Shown: positions 40,359 to 50,691, counted from the stretch's first letter. The stretch: DNA of 64,000 nucleotides from Moesziomyces globuligerus (GCA_030849465.1 JARVLF010000012.1:310001-374000), one strand, 5' to 3'. The notes: generated by a model from the sequence alone, not told the origin. Numbers and translations: made by a program.

Positions 40359-41930
40359 ATGAGCACAACGACATCTACTTTTCCGTCCGGCCGGGCCCCT
40401 GCGCCCGTCACGATCTCCACGCCCACAGGCAACAAGTGGCAGGTCCCCTCGGGAATCTTCATCAACAACGCTTTCCACGCCTCGGTCTCGGGCAAGACGT
40501 TTGACTCGGTCAACCCGGCTACGGGCGAGAAGCTGTGCACGCTCGCGCTCGGTGGAGCGGCCGACATCGAGGCGGCGGTCAAGGCAGCGCGCACGGCGTT
40601 CGACACGGTGTGGGGCAAGCGCTCGACGCCGACGCAGCGCTCGCGCCTGCTGCTCAACTTTGCCGATCTGGTGGACAAACATCTGGACGAGCTGGCGGAG
40701 CTCGAGAGCATGGACAACGGCAAGCCCGTGTGGATGGCGAGCAGCTTCGACGTGCCCGACTCGGCGGGCTGCCTTCGTTACTACGGCGGCCTGGCGGACA
40801 AGATCGAGGGCAAGACGATCGAGCAGACCGAGGGCGAGAAGCTCGCCTACACGCGCATCGAGCCGCTCGGCATCTGCGGACAAATCATCCCGTGGAACTA
40901 CCCGATCCAGATGGCTTCCTGGAAGCTCGGTCCCGCGCTCGCCGCAGGCAACTGCGTCATCCTCAAGCCCGCCGAGCAGACGCCGCTCACCGCGCTCAAG
41001 CTCGCCGAGCTCTCGGTGCAGGCGGGCTTCCCACCGGGCGTCATCTCGGTGGTCAACGGCTACGGCGCCGAGGTGGGCGAGGCCATCTCGAGGCACATGG
41101 ACATCCAGAAGGTCGCCTTCACCGGCTCCACGGCTACGGGCAAGCGCATCATGAAGGCGGCCGCCGAAAGCAACATGAAGAAGGTCACGCTCGAGCTGGG
41201 CGGCAAGTCGCCTGTGGTGGTCTTCGAGAGCGCCGACATCGAGCAGGCGGTGCGATGGGTCTGCCTCGGCATCCTCTTCAACATGGGACAGGACTGCACT
41301 GCCGGCTCGCGGCTCTTCGTCCAAGACTCGATCTACGAGCGCTTCATGCGCGAGCTCGTCGCGGCATTCAAGGCACACAAGGTGGGCGATCCCTTCCACG
41401 AGCAGACTTTCCAGGGTCCGCAGGTGAGCAAGGTGCAGCAGCAGAAGATCCTCGACATGATTGAGTCCGGCAAGCGCCAGGGCGCCAAGCTCGAGATCGG
41501 CGGCAAGGCGTGGCAGAGCGCCGATCCCAAGTTCAAGCATGGCTTCTTCGTCGAGCCCACCATCTTCTCTGGCTGCCGCAAGGGGATGCGCATCGTCGAC
41601 GAGGAGATCTTTGGCCCTGTCATCGCCGCAGCCAAGTTCAGCACCGAGGACGAGGCGATTCGTCTGGCCAACGAGACCGACTACGGTCTCGGCGCCGGCG
41701 TCTTCTCGGAAAACGCGAGCCAGATCCACCGCATGGTCTCGGCGATCGACGCTGGAACGGTCTGGGTAAACAATTATGTGGCCTTGAGCAACTCGGTGCC
41801 CTTCGGAGGCATGAAGGCGAGCGGATTCGGCCGCGAGCTCGGCGTCGACGCCGTCAAGGCGTACAGCGACGTCAAGGCGGTCCACTGGAACTACGGCGAG
41901 AAGCTCGACTGGCCGCTCCCCAAGCTCTGA
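40359..41930 (+). CDS. Aldehyde dehydrogenase, NAD(P)+-dependent
   Basis: Oxidises an aldehyde to the acid. The 523-residue product is a full-length class 1/2 ALDH. The nucleotide-binding region has GQIIPWNYPIQM and FTGSTATGKRIM; the catalytic general base is Glu279 (LELGGKSPVVVF) and the nucleophile is Cys313 (MGQDCTAGSR). Later motifs (EEIFGPVIAAAKF; VPFGGMKASGFGRELG) complete the fold. Single exon; the ATG at 40359 precedes a short Ser/Thr/Pro leader that is too weak to call a targeting signal. The C-terminus ends PKL, at best an atypical peroxisomal signal. It is a plausible relative of U. maydis Iad1 (indole-3-acetaldehyde dehydrogenase), but substrate cannot be assigned. The downstream gene makes aldehydes from amines. 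Confidence 0.95.
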   Translation: MSTTTSTFPSGRAPAPVTISTPTGNKWQVPSGIFINNAFHASVSGKTFDSVNPATGEKLCTLALGGAADIEAAVKAARTAFDTVWGKRSTPTQRSRLLLNFADLVDKHLDELAELESMDNGKPVWMASSFDVPDSAGCLRYYGGLADKIEGKTIEQTEGEKLAYTRIEPLGICGQIIPWNYPIQMASWKLGPALAAGNCVILKPAEQTPLTALKLAELSVQAGFPPGVISVVNGYGAEVGEAISRHMDIQKVAFTGSTATGKRIMKAAAESNMKKVTLELGGKSPVVVFESADIEQAVRWVCLGILFNMGQDCTAGSRLFVQDSIYERFMRELVAAFKAHKVGDPFHEQTFQGPQVSKVQQQKILDMIESGKRQGAKLEIGGKAWQSADPKFKHGFFVEPTIFSGCRKGMRIVDEEIFGPVIAAAKFSTEDEAIRLANETDYGLGAGVFSENASQIHRMVSAIDAGTVWVNNYVALSNSVPFGGMKASGFGRELGVDAVKAYSDVKAVHWNYGEKLDWPLPKL

Positions 41931-43077
41931 GCTTAGCTTGCCCACTCGTGTCGATCTCTGTGCTTGCCTGTCAATCGAAACATTGTGCTTTCCATAACAT
42001 CCCTGCTTGTGACAGAGTCTCTACATGAGGTTGGAGGTTCGGACGAGCAGGCTAGAGGCCGGATCCCGCGGGCCGCTGGAATGTGAATGTGAATTTTATT
42101 TTCAATGTATTCTTGATTCTGGGTAATTGGCCGGCTTATCTGGCGGCGGAAGCTGTCAAACGACAGAGAGGGCGCGTACCGATGACCCTGGAAAATGAGC
42201 GTGTGACCTCGTTAAGCACCTCTGCTGGTCGAGTGCCCAAAGGCGATTCGCGCGCAACGGCAGTGCCTGGACCTCGTGCCAAGCCACTAACAACATCCTT
42301 GGGTGTCACAGTGTCATTGGCTCACCCCAGGCGTGGACGGGTATCGCCGTTCCGCCCCTGCTTTCGATGGGGTCGACCATGCACCTCTCCACAGCAGGAC
42401 GATTCGATTGCGCTGCAACACCCTTGCTGTCTGCATTACCCAATGAGAATCCGCGGACCAGCCTGCTCACGATCCGCGCACGCTGTGTCGTCCCCCACGG
42501 GCCGCACCTCGTTAAGCCCACTCGCCTGCCCCGGCTTATCCTCCGAGCGCAGCACACCTCGTCTAGATCCCACCCGCTGAGCTGCTGCGTCGAGAGATTT
42601 TGGCTCGCCTGCCAACGCACTCGCGGCGATCCACCCGGCTAGTCCACCTGGCTCTGCCTCGTCTCCCACGAAGCTTGGCCCACGCAGCTTGGCCCACGCA
42701 GCTTGGCCAAATTCCCTCCCGTCCCGACGGCAGGCGGACGTGGCACATGCCCTTCGCAGAGGTCGCTCGTATCGCTGCCGTTCCGCGACTCTGGTCACAA
42801 GCTCACGATCGCTGCTCTTGCCTGACTCGCCTGAACTGGCCGGAGCCAGAGCGTCAATATAATCCCTCATCTGATTTCCACCCTCGACCCACCCTCCCCT
42901 CTTAGACACGTTCCACACTAGCTCATACACCATCACTCTAGCAATTCGCGTCTCAAGAGACACGAACAGCCTAGCGGTACCTTGCTCTGCCCCCCTCGCT
43001 AGCCAATCTCCCTCATTCCTGCCTAGCCTAGCCCCATCCGGCTTCTGTATGACAGTGTTCTCCCCTCCCGCTTCGTT
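41931..43077. other. Intergenic region upstream of the amine oxidase
   Basis: 1.15 kb between two + strand genes. It contains a short AT-rich patch (about 42080-42130), a three-copy 14-base tandem repeat (listed separately) and a pyrimidine-rich leader before 43078. No gene is seen. Confidence 0.5.
42665..42706. repeat. Three tandem copies of a 14-base unit
   Basis: The unit CCCACGCAGCTTGG occurs three times without spacing (42665-42678, 42679-42692, 42693-42706); the first copy differs at one base (CCCACGAAGCTTGG). It lies about 370 bases upstream of the amine oxidase start. Confidence 0.95.
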
Positions 43078-45501
43078 ATGATGTCGTCCACTCAGTCCCA
43101 TTCCTTTAATCCCTCGGGAGCTGCTCGCTCCGCTGGCCTGCAGCTCGACCACCATCCGCTCGACCCTCTGACCGCACAGGAGATCGCCGCCGTCTCGCTC
43201 ATCGTCCGCAGCCACTTTGCCGCTCGCACTTCGGTCAAGGCCATCAAGTTCTGCAGCTCCCTGCTCATCCCTCCCGTCAAGGCCGCCGTCCTCTACGCCC
43301 TCGGTCTCCCGCTCCCGCGCGACACCCAGCTTGACGATCGCAAGGCCCTCCAGCTCCTCAACCGCCGTGCCGAGGTCCAGCTGATCGACGTCATCACCGG
43401 CGACACCTACGAGGTCAACGTCGCCATCGCCAACGACCTGCCTCTTCCCGGCCGCGATGGCAAGTACGCTCCCTCCACCGCCGACGCCCTCGGCAAGGTC
43501 GAGAGCATCAAGAAGCTCGACGTCGGCGTCCAGCCAGGCCTGACCCCGGAAGAGGTCAACGAGGCCGAGGACATCCTCCGCTCCGACCCGCGCGTCGTTG
43601 CCATCGCCCGCGAGGTCGGCATCGAGCCCGAGAACCTCTGGGCCGACGGCTGGTCCATCGGCTACGACGACCGCTTCGACAAGAACCTCCGTGTCCAGCA
43701 GTGCCTCGTCTACGCCCGCAAGAGCGAGCACGAGAACCTCTACGCCCACCCCATGGACTTCTACCCTGTCATCGACTGCAACGCCGGCAAGGTCATCGCC
43801 ATCGACTTCCCCGGTCACCGTGACCCCGTCACCGGCAAGCTCTCCACCCCCAACGGAACCACCAAGCCCGGCCCCATCACCATGGACAAGGACGAGGCGC
43901 TCGCCTTCTCCGGCCGCAAGCGCATGCCGCCCCCGATGGAGTCGTTCGACTACCTTCCCGAACTCATGGCCAACGACCCCAAGATGCCTCCGCTCCGCAC
44001 CGACCTCAAGCCGCTGCACGTCGTCCAGCCCGAGGGCGTGAGCTTCAAGCTCAACGGCAACGAGCTCGAGTGGCAGAAGTGGAAGATGCACATCGGCTTC
44101 CACCCTCGCGACGGCCTCGTGCTCTCCACCATCAGCTACAACGACAAGGGCAACGTCAGGCCCATCGTCTACCGCATGTCGGTCGCAGAGATGGTCGTCC
44201 CCTACGCATCCACCGAGCACCCGCACCCGCGCAAGTTCGCCTTCGACGTCGGCGAGTACGGCATGGGCACGCTCGCCAACAGTCTCAAGCTTGGATGCGA
44301 CTGCCTCGGCACCATCCACTACCTTGACGGTCACTACGTCGCGCTCGACGGCTCGCCGACAGCCGTCGAGAACGCCATCTGCATCCACGAGGAGGACGCC
44401 GGAATCGCCTGGAAGCACACCGACTACCGCCCCGGCGGAAAGGTGCGCTCGGCACGAGGCAGGAAGCTCGTCGTCCAGATGATCTGCACCATCGCCAACT
44501 ACGAGTACATCTTTGCCTACATGTTCCACACCGACGGCAGCATCCAGCTCGAGACCAAGCTTTCCGGTATCCTCAACCTCTACATCAAGGACCACGACGA
44601 GCCCAACCCGTACGGTGTCGAGGTGGCGCCGCAGGTCAATGCACACTACCACCAGCACCTCTTCGCACTCAAGATCGACCCCATGGTCGATGGATGCGAG
44701 AACACGGTGATCCAGACCGACTGCGAGCCGACACCGGCACCGACGGGCTCGGACCGAAACTACCTTGGCAACGGCTTCGTTACCGTCAAGACGCCCATCG
44801 ACGTCTCGGGTGGCTACGACTGGGACTGGTCGCGCCACCGCACCTGGGCGATCTACAACACGTCCAAGCAGCACTACTCTGCCGGCCTGCCGGTGGGCTA
44901 CAAGATCCACACGCGCGACTGGGAGCCGCTGGCGCTGCAGGCCGACTCGATGGTGGCGCAGCGCGCCGAGTTCACCAAGCACGCGCTCTGGGTGACCAAG
45001 TTCAACGAGGAGCAGCTCTGGCCTGCGGGCAAATACGTGCCGCAGCAGCGGGGTACGGCGCCCGACTCGCTCGGCCACTGGGCGGCCGAGAAGAACAAGG
45101 TCGACGACGAGGAGATCACCGTGCACGCCATCTACGGCATCACCCACATCCCTCACGCAGAGCAGTTCCCCGTCATGCCCGTCGAGCATCTCAACGTCTG
45201 GCTCAAGCCCGCCAACTTTTTCGACTTCAACCCCGCCCAGGACCTGCCTGCGCTCAACGACCCCTTCTCGCGCAGCGCCTTTGGCAGCAACGAGGGCAAG
45301 CCCCAGCTCGAGGTGGCTGCCAAACCCTCGGCACCTGCGACGAGCGGCGGCTGCTGCGCCAGCAAGAACAAGTCGGTCTCGGTGTCGCAGCCAAGACATG
45401 GCATCAGCCTCTCGGCTCCTTCGGCCTCGTCCGGCTCCGTCGCGGCGAGCCATCCCAAGAACTGCGCTTGCTGCGCCAGTGACAGCTCCAGCCGTCTCTG
45501 A
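43078..45501 (+). CDS. Copper-containing primary amine oxidase (TPQ type), probably peroxisomal
   Basis: Converts primary amines to aldehydes with release of ammonia and hydrogen peroxide. The 807-residue frame has all cofactor features: Tyr475 in TIANYEYI, the precursor of topaquinone; copper ligands His525 and His527 in NAHYHQHLFALKID; and a third His in ITHIPHAEQFPVMP. The N-terminal N2/N3-type domains are present (LDPLTAQEIAAVSLIV). The last three residues are SRL, an accepted PTS1 peroxisomal signal, as in yeast peroxisomal amine oxidases. The final 55 residues are an unusual Ser-rich tail with two cysteine patches (SGGCCASKNK and NCACCASD). Two adjacent ATGs (43078, 43081) could start the protein. 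Single exon. Its aldehyde product is a natural substrate for the neighbouring dehydrogenase. Confidence 0.95.
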   Translation: MMSSTQSHSFNPSGAARSAGLQLDHHPLDPLTAQEIAAVSLIVRSHFAARTSVKAIKFCSSLLIPPVKAAVLYALGLPLPRDTQLDDRKALQLLNRRAEVQLIDVITGDTYEVNVAIANDLPLPGRDGKYAPSTADALGKVESIKKLDVGVQPGLTPEEVNEAEDILRSDPRVVAIAREVGIEPENLWADGWSIGYDDRFDKNLRVQQCLVYARKSEHENLYAHPMDFYPVIDCNAGKVIAIDFPGHRDPVTGKLSTPNGTTKPGPITMDKDEALAFSGRKRMPPPMESFDYLPELMANDPKMPPLRTDLKPLHVVQPEGVSFKLNGNELEWQKWKMHIGFHPRDGLVLSTISYNDKGNVRPIVYRMSVAEMVVPYASTEHPHPRKFAFDVGEYGMGTLANSLKLGCDCLGTIHYLDGHYVALDGSPTAVENAICIHEEDAGIAWKHTDYRPGGKVRSARGRKLVVQMICTIANYEYIFAYMFHTDGSIQLETKLSGILNLYIKDHDEPNPYGVEVAPQVNAHYHQHLFALKIDPMVDGCENTVIQTDCEPTPAPTGSDRNYLGNGFVTVKTPIDVSGGYDWDWSRHRTWAIYNTSKQHYSAGLPVGYKIHTRDWEPLALQADSMVAQRAEFTKHALWVTKFNEEQLWPAGKYVPQQRGTAPDSLGHWAAEKNKVDDEEITVHAIYGITHIPHAEQFPVMPVEHLNVWLKPANFFDFNPAQDLPALNDPFSRSAFGSNEGKPQLEVAAKPSAPATSGGCCASKNKSVSVSQPRHGISLSAPSASSGSVAASHPKNCACCASDSSSRL

Positions 45502-46169
45502 AGCGGCCGCGCGCTGATACCAGTCCTCCTATCCACATTTTGTATTGCATAACTTCATCACGGTCATCGTCGTCTGCACTTGAATAGCATCCTGTTCCGT
45601 CCAGCTCCGTAAAGGCGTGAATGGTCATTGCCTGGACTTGGCCTGCGATCGGTGCATCGCCGATTGAAAGGCACGATGAAATGGGCATTTCCGGCAAACA
45701 GCTCGGAAGCCACTCTCACACTGGCTCAGCTCGGAAGAGCACGTTGGCGGCTGAGAAGAGAAAATCCAAGTGAGAGAAGAAAAAAATGGGGAAAAGCAAG
45801 GCACTTCCGGTCATGTTCCCGTAGAACACACATCAGGGTCGTCGAAGCCATTGCTTCTGATCGACGCCATCCACCCGCTCATCGAAGGCTGTTGACATCG
45901 GTCGCGGTCGTGCATCTTGGCTCAGCAGCGAGCTCTCTTCGACGGCACCGGCCCGCTTTCTAAGCGAGAACTCCAAATACAGCCTAGACATCGGGCCAGC
46001 AGGAGCGGTTGAGCAGGCCCGACACCACTTGCCAACACTATCCGGTCTAGTCCCCAGCAGGTGTATCTGCAGCCATCCGCAGATCCGTTGCTCCTCCACA
46101 AGCCCGCCTGCCTGGCCCATTGCCGTCTCCCGAGCTGTGCAGAGGCAGGAAGAAAGATTCTCAGCGACC
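45502..46169. other. Intergenic region
   Basis: 668 bases between the amine oxidase and the next regulator gene. The downstream frame is open from 46029 but has no ATG before 46170. Nothing else is recognised. Confidence 0.5.
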
Positions 46170-49100
46170 ATGGCGGCGCCTCCTACCCCACACGCCTCTT
46201 CCCCATCCCGGCGCGCTCCTTCCATCTCTGCTGCGTCTGCCGGTCCCTCCTCCTCAGTCACACCATCCCGCGGCGCCAGAGACGATGCTACCGAGCTCTA
46301 CGATCAGAGCGCACGCACCCTAGATCTGCAGCGACGCCGCGACCAATCGACCTCGCGCCATGAGTCGATCGTCCATCCGCCCACACCAAAGCAAAGCGCG
46401 ACATCTCCCAGCAAGCACGCGACCAGCTCGGCCTCGCACTTGGCGGCAGCGCGCCGCAAGCACAACATGAACAGCAGCGACAAGGCCGAGAAGCGCAGGA
46501 GCAGCCGCGCCTGTCTCGAATGCCGCCTCGCCAAGACGAAATGCCACGTCACAGACAACCAGGACGTCTGCGACCGCTGCGCAAAGTTCTCCTTCGACTG
46601 CCGCTTCGTCCGACACCACCGCGGCCGCAAGCCCGTCTCCAAGCTCGCCGCCATCGATCCGGATGACCTCGACGCCGCGCCGGGCGCCTCACGTGCTGGC
46701 GCCCACGGTGGAGGCTTCGACGGTTCCGACGACGACCTCGCCACGGACCACGATACCGACTCTGGCAACGAAGACTATCCACCCAAGAACGATCAGGCTC
46801 CATCTAGCCACGACGACACTGATGGCCCTCATGCATCGCAGGCTGGCCGCACGTCGGCAAGGGAGCACGATGCTGGCGGTGCTACTCCTGCAGACAGCAC
46901 GCAAAGACGAAGCAGAGACGCGGCGTCGACAAGGGCAAGCTCCGGTAGATCGCACAGCAGGGCCCGGATGCAGAGGAACGCCAACAACTTGCACGAGCTC
47001 GACACGAGCGCCAGGCGCAGGATCTGGGAGATGCTCGCCCAGAAGATCCCGCAGCGAGGCTCCACCTACACATTTGTCAGCAAGGGCGAGGTCGCACATG
47101 ACAACCTCCAGGCTTCCTCCGCCTCGTCCAAGCCCGCAACCGCTGGAGGTAGCGCTAAGCGTGGCTCGTCGCCGGCTTCCAGCTCTGCGCTGGAGCGCAA
47201 CAGTGCAACGAGCGCAGACGCCGCCAACTCGACGAGAGAAGAGGGCGCAACGCGGCCCACCGCGAGCGGCTCGGCATCCGCACAGCCGAAGCAGGCCTCG
47301 GCTCCATCGCAGCACTTTGCATCTACCTTCCGCAATCTTCTGCGGCCCGTGGACAAGCGCGCCGTCGCCTCGAGTGCTCAGGAGGAGGCGGCGTCGGCCG
47401 TCGCTGCGCGCTATCCGCGCTTGCCCGAGACGCTCAACCTGTTCGGTCCGAAAGATCCCGTCGATCTCGGAATCCTCTCCATGGCTGCGGCTCGCCGCCT
47501 CTACGCCTACTACTTCAAGCACCTCAATCCGTGGGGGATGAACTTTGACCCGCGGCTCGTCTCGCACGATGCGGTGCGCGCCTCGTCCTCGTACCTCTAC
47601 TCCACCATCCTCTACCTCGCCTCGAGGTACATCGAGCTCGCCGATGGCGACGAGACCCATGGAGACTCGCCCGCATACTATCCGCCCGCATTCGCAAGGC
47701 CACGGCCCGACGACGATCGCATCACGAGCGCGATCTCGGCGCAGCTCGGCAGCCACGTGCGTAGCCTGGCGATCATGGCGTTTGCCGCGGGCGATCGGAG
47801 GATGGAGACGGGCGTCGCCATGTATCTCTCGTCCGTGTGGAAGGAGGCGGACGACCACTTCACCATCCTCTACTGCAGCTACGCGGCCAAGATCATGAGC
47901 GACATTCCCACCGAGCTGCTCTCGCTGCTGCCGTCGTCCGATGCTGCCTCGGCAGCCTCTGCAGGCGCGCGCGCCAAGAACGGCGTCAAGCACAAGGACG
48001 ATGTCGAGATGGCAGCGGCGCAGCAGCAGCAGAGGTTGCGGCGCAACCAGCAGCGCCAGTTCCTCTTTCACTTTATCCAGGAGCATACGCATCTGCTGCA
48101 CTTTGCGCCGCGCCCCAACTTTGACCGCGGGCCGAGTCTGCTGCGCAACCTCCTGGCATGGGCGGACGATGCATTGGCCACCGAAGACGACATCCTGCTG
48201 TGCGCGGACATCGACTCGGTGCTGCTGCAGACCAAGTACAAGTCGATCATGGAGCGCGCGCAGGCGCAGGAGAAGGATACGCTCTACGGCGGCAGCGAAT
48301 GCTTCCTCCTCCTCCAGAGCTTCACCGACGAGCTCGAGGGTTGGCGCAGCAGGTGGGAGCTGCAGGCGCGCAAGATCAACGAGCGCTTTGGCAGGGCCTC
48401 GGACTCGCAGAGCCAGAGAGCCGAGGCGGAAGCAGATGCGTTGTCGAGTGAGCAGCGCGAGGACGAGGGCAAGGAGGACGAAGCGGAGGACTTGGTGGGG
48501 CATCTGCCACTCGAGGCGCGGATGCACCTGCTGAGCGTGATGCGCAGCAGCTTGGTCATGCAGGTATCGAGCATCGCCTTCCGAGCCTCGCTGCGCGACA
48601 TCAACAAGGCCAAGCCGGTTGCGGCGGGCGCGGCGGCGGGCAAGGCGAGCAGTGCGTCTGCCTTTTCGCCCTCGGCTCTGTCGGCGATGGACGATCGGGC
48701 CGAGCAGGTCTACTACACGTGTTTGGATTCGGCGCTCAACCTGCTGGTGCATACGATGCAGATGCCGGCCTCGATCCTGCGCCATGCGCAGGACATGATC
48801 ATGGTGCTCGCGCCGCACGCTGCGCTGCTGGCGACGTATCTGATCTCGCTGCCGCTGCCGTCGGTGCCGCCGCAGTACGCGGCGTCGGCGTCGGCGTCGG
48901 AACGCATGGCGTATGAGTACGCGCGCGTCAAGACGCGCGTGCGCAGGAGGAAGGAGTACGAGCGCAAGTGTCTCGAGCTCATGCGCGACACGCGCGAGTC
49001 ATTCCGCCTCGCCCAGGTGCGCGCCGACGACCACGTCGGCCTCTGCGCGCAGTACTTTGACTCGCTGCTCAACGTGATCGAGGGCGAACCGGTCGATAGC

Positions 49101-49889
49101 GCTCACCGACAGGGCAGATCGCTGCTGAGCAATACCAGCGTGCTCGCCGGAACCAAGCGCTCGCGCAGCAGTCTGGATGCTCATCGAGGAGAGCCGAGCG
49201 AAGAGGCGTCGACGGCGCCGCGCGGACTGGTACAGACCGCTTCGGTCGACGCGGCAGTGGGTCGGGCCAGCTCGGCAGGCCCTGCTCCTGGATCGAGACC
49301 TTCGGCTCACATTGGTGCTCATTCCAGCCTTCGTCATCCGGCGCAGTCGCATGCTGCGGCGACGTCCAACATGGACACGTCGGCGGCCGAGACGCTGCTC
49401 AACCTGCACTCGGAAACGCATCCGCCCGGAACCGAGGACGAGGCAGCAGCGGCGGGCGCGGGAGAGAGCTCGTCGCGCATGTTGGCCGCTGGCTACTACG
49501 GCTCGGGGACGCATCTGGCGCATCCGCGCGTCGGCGCTCAGCACACGGCCTCGACGCCTCCCTCATCCACTTCGGCACCCGCCAGCTCCTTTTCGCCCGG
49601 CAGCTTCGTCAGCTCGGGCATGTTCGGCCACTTTGTACCGCCCGCTTCCTCGTCGATCCCCAACTCGCCCCAGCACGCCTATCCGCACCACCCGCACGCA
49701 CACCATCCCGCCTACAACCCCGTCGCTGTGCCGCATGCCCATGCGCCCGACTTCCCCTTTGCACCGGGCATGGTCGCTCCACCCGGCACCGTCACCCCGA
49801 CCGGAGCCGCCGGCACGGGAACCTCAACCCCAGTCGACTGGACCTGGCTCCAGAGCTTCCTCGAAGTCCCCGAGTTTTCCTGGATGTAA
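46170..49889 (+). CDS. Zn2Cys6 fungal transcription factor, large
   Basis: 1239 residues from the ATG at 46170 (cgaccATGg); sequence upstream is open but lacks an ATG. The zinc cluster is at about residues 114-143 (CLECRLAKTKCHVTDNQDVC, DRC, then FDC), preceded by a basic stretch (KAEKRRSSRA type). A long acidic, Ser/Thr-rich segment follows. The middle region from about 420 (YPRLPETLNLFGPKDPVDLG; RLYAYYFKHLNPWGMNFDP) to about 990 resembles the regulatory domain of fungal zinc-cluster activators. The C-terminus is His/Pro/Ala-rich and ends in aromatic residues (WTWLQSFLEVPEFSW), a possible activation tail. Its place beside the amine oxidase, dehydrogenase and permease makes it a candidate regulator of them, but nothing in the sequence proves this. 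Confidence 0.92.
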   Translation: MAAPPTPHASSPSRRAPSISAASAGPSSSVTPSRGARDDATELYDQSARTLDLQRRRDQSTSRHESIVHPPTPKQSATSPSKHATSSASHLAAARRKHNMNSSDKAEKRRSSRACLECRLAKTKCHVTDNQDVCDRCAKFSFDCRFVRHHRGRKPVSKLAAIDPDDLDAAPGASRAGAHGGGFDGSDDDLATDHDTDSGNEDYPPKNDQAPSSHDDTDGPHASQAGRTSAREHDAGGATPADSTQRRSRDAASTRASSGRSHSRARMQRNANNLHELDTSARRRIWEMLAQKIPQRGSTYTFVSKGEVAHDNLQASSASSKPATAGGSAKRGSSPASSSALERNSATSADAANSTREEGATRPTASGSASAQPKQASAPSQHFASTFRNLLRPVDKRAVASSAQEEAASAVAARYPRLPETLNLFGPKDPVDLGILSMAAARRLYAYYFKHLNPWGMNFDPRLVSHDAVRASSSYLYSTILYLASRYIELADGDETHGDSPAYYPPAFARPRPDDDRITSAISAQLGSHVRSLAIMAFAAGDRRMETGVAMYLSSVWKEADDHFTILYCSYAAKIMSDIPTELLSLLPSSDAASAASAGARAKNGVKHKDDVEMAAAQQQQRLRRNQQRQFLFHFIQEHTHLLHFAPRPNFDRGPSLLRNLLAWADDALATEDDILLCADIDSVLLQTKYKSIMERAQAQEKDTLYGGSECFLLLQSFTDELEGWRSRWELQARKINERFGRASDSQSQRAEAEADALSSEQREDEGKEDEAEDLVGHLPLEARMHLLSVMRSSLVMQVSSIAFRASLRDINKAKPVAAGAAAGKASSASAFSPSALSAMDDRAEQVYYTCLDSALNLLVHTMQMPASILRHAQDMIMVLAPHAALLATYLISLPLPSVPPQYAASASASERMAYEYARVKTRVRRRKEYERKCLELMRDTRESFRLAQVRADDHVGLCAQYFDSLLNVIEGEPVDSAHRQGRSLLSNTSVLAGTKRSRSSLDAHRGEPSEEASTAPRGLVQTASVDAAVGRASSAGPAPGSRPSAHIGAHSSLRHPAQSHAAATSNMDTSAAETLLNLHSETHPPGTEDEAAAAGAGESSSRMLAAGYYGSGTHLAHPRVGAQHTASTPPSSTSAPASSFSPGSFVSSGMFGHFVPPASSSIPNSPQHAYPHHPHAHHPAYNPVAVPHAHAPDFPFAPGMVAPPGTVTPTGAAGTGTSTPVDWTWLQSFLEVPEFSWM

Positions 49890-50008
49890 CCCCTCCTTTG
49901 CCCGCCTAGCGTATCCATTCCAGATGCTTTGTCGTAGACGGTGCGCGCACACGAAGCGAGGTGAACGTGTTCATGGTTTGCCAAAAGAGAAAGAACGAGT
50001 GGAAAGCT

Positions 50009-50691
50009 TTAGAAGGCGTTGTCCGCAGGGTGGGTCTTGTCCTCAAAGTAAGGCGCAATCTGCACCGCGCGAGAGAATGGGGTGTCAGCGAAGGGTGCGA
50101 AGAGTCGAGGCGAGAAAGGCGTGCGGGGACTTACGACGGGGAGCTTGATCAGGATGTCCTTCTTGAAGATGGGCACGCTCGACATGAAGAGCATCACGGC
50201 ACCGGCACCGGCACCGCCCCAGAGGGCGAGTGTAGGCGCCCACTTGAACACGGCCGCGGGCGTGCTGCATCGGATGCGTCGAACAAGGTGGAGGTCACGG
50301 TGTCAGTATGCTGACTCTACGAGAGCAATGAGCTGTAGTCCAAGCAAATCTGGTCCGGCGGTACGTGTAGCATATGTTGCGTGGTGCCGGGTCGTCGTGG
50401 CCTAAGCTGGGACCCGGCAGGAGTCGAACTGCATCGGGCATACCATCCTGGCAACTGCGACTTCAGGCAGACTCGTTCGTTCCGCCTGATCGCAGGATTC
50501 TGATGGACATGTCGATGCGTAGCACATCGAGCTGCCGCACTGCCATGGTCGTGGTGGATTCGGGTCGAGGTCGAAGGAGGATGATCGGGCGTGCAGGCTG
50601 GAGGCGGAAGGCTGAAGCGTAATACTTACAATCGGCCGACGTGGGGCTGGAACGAGGGCTTGGCGCGGAAGGCGATCGGAGAGGGACGCAT
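50009..50691 (-). CDS. QCR10: Ubiquinol-cytochrome c reductase subunit 10
   Basis: Small subunit of respiratory complex III in the mitochondrial inner membrane. Three exons read right to left: 50691-50630, 50264-50135 and 50059-50009, with introns of 365 and 75 bases (donors gtaagt, acceptors cag). Phases close to give 80 residues, matching yeast Qcr10 (77). The single membrane segment is WAPTLALWGGAGAGAVMLFM, followed by a Lys-rich stretch (IFKKDILIKLPV) and the family C-terminus YFEDKTHPADNAF. The open frame across the second intron encodes unrelated sequence, so splicing is needed to attach the C-terminus. It converges on the regulator gene with a 119-base gap. Confidence 0.92.

Noticed and set aside
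40302..41945. 547-codon minus frame opposite the aldehyde dehydrogenase
   Set aside because: Shadow frame with no recognisable domain.
42436..45453. 1005-codon minus frame opposite the amine oxidase
   Set aside because: Shadow of the real gene; composition is Val/Gly/Asp-rich without motifs, while the + frame has the topaquinone and copper sites.
50409..50435. B-box-like sequence on the minus strand (AGTTCGACTCC) inside QCR10 intron 1
   Set aside because: The T-stem lacks one base, and no acceptor partner or A box is found upstream.
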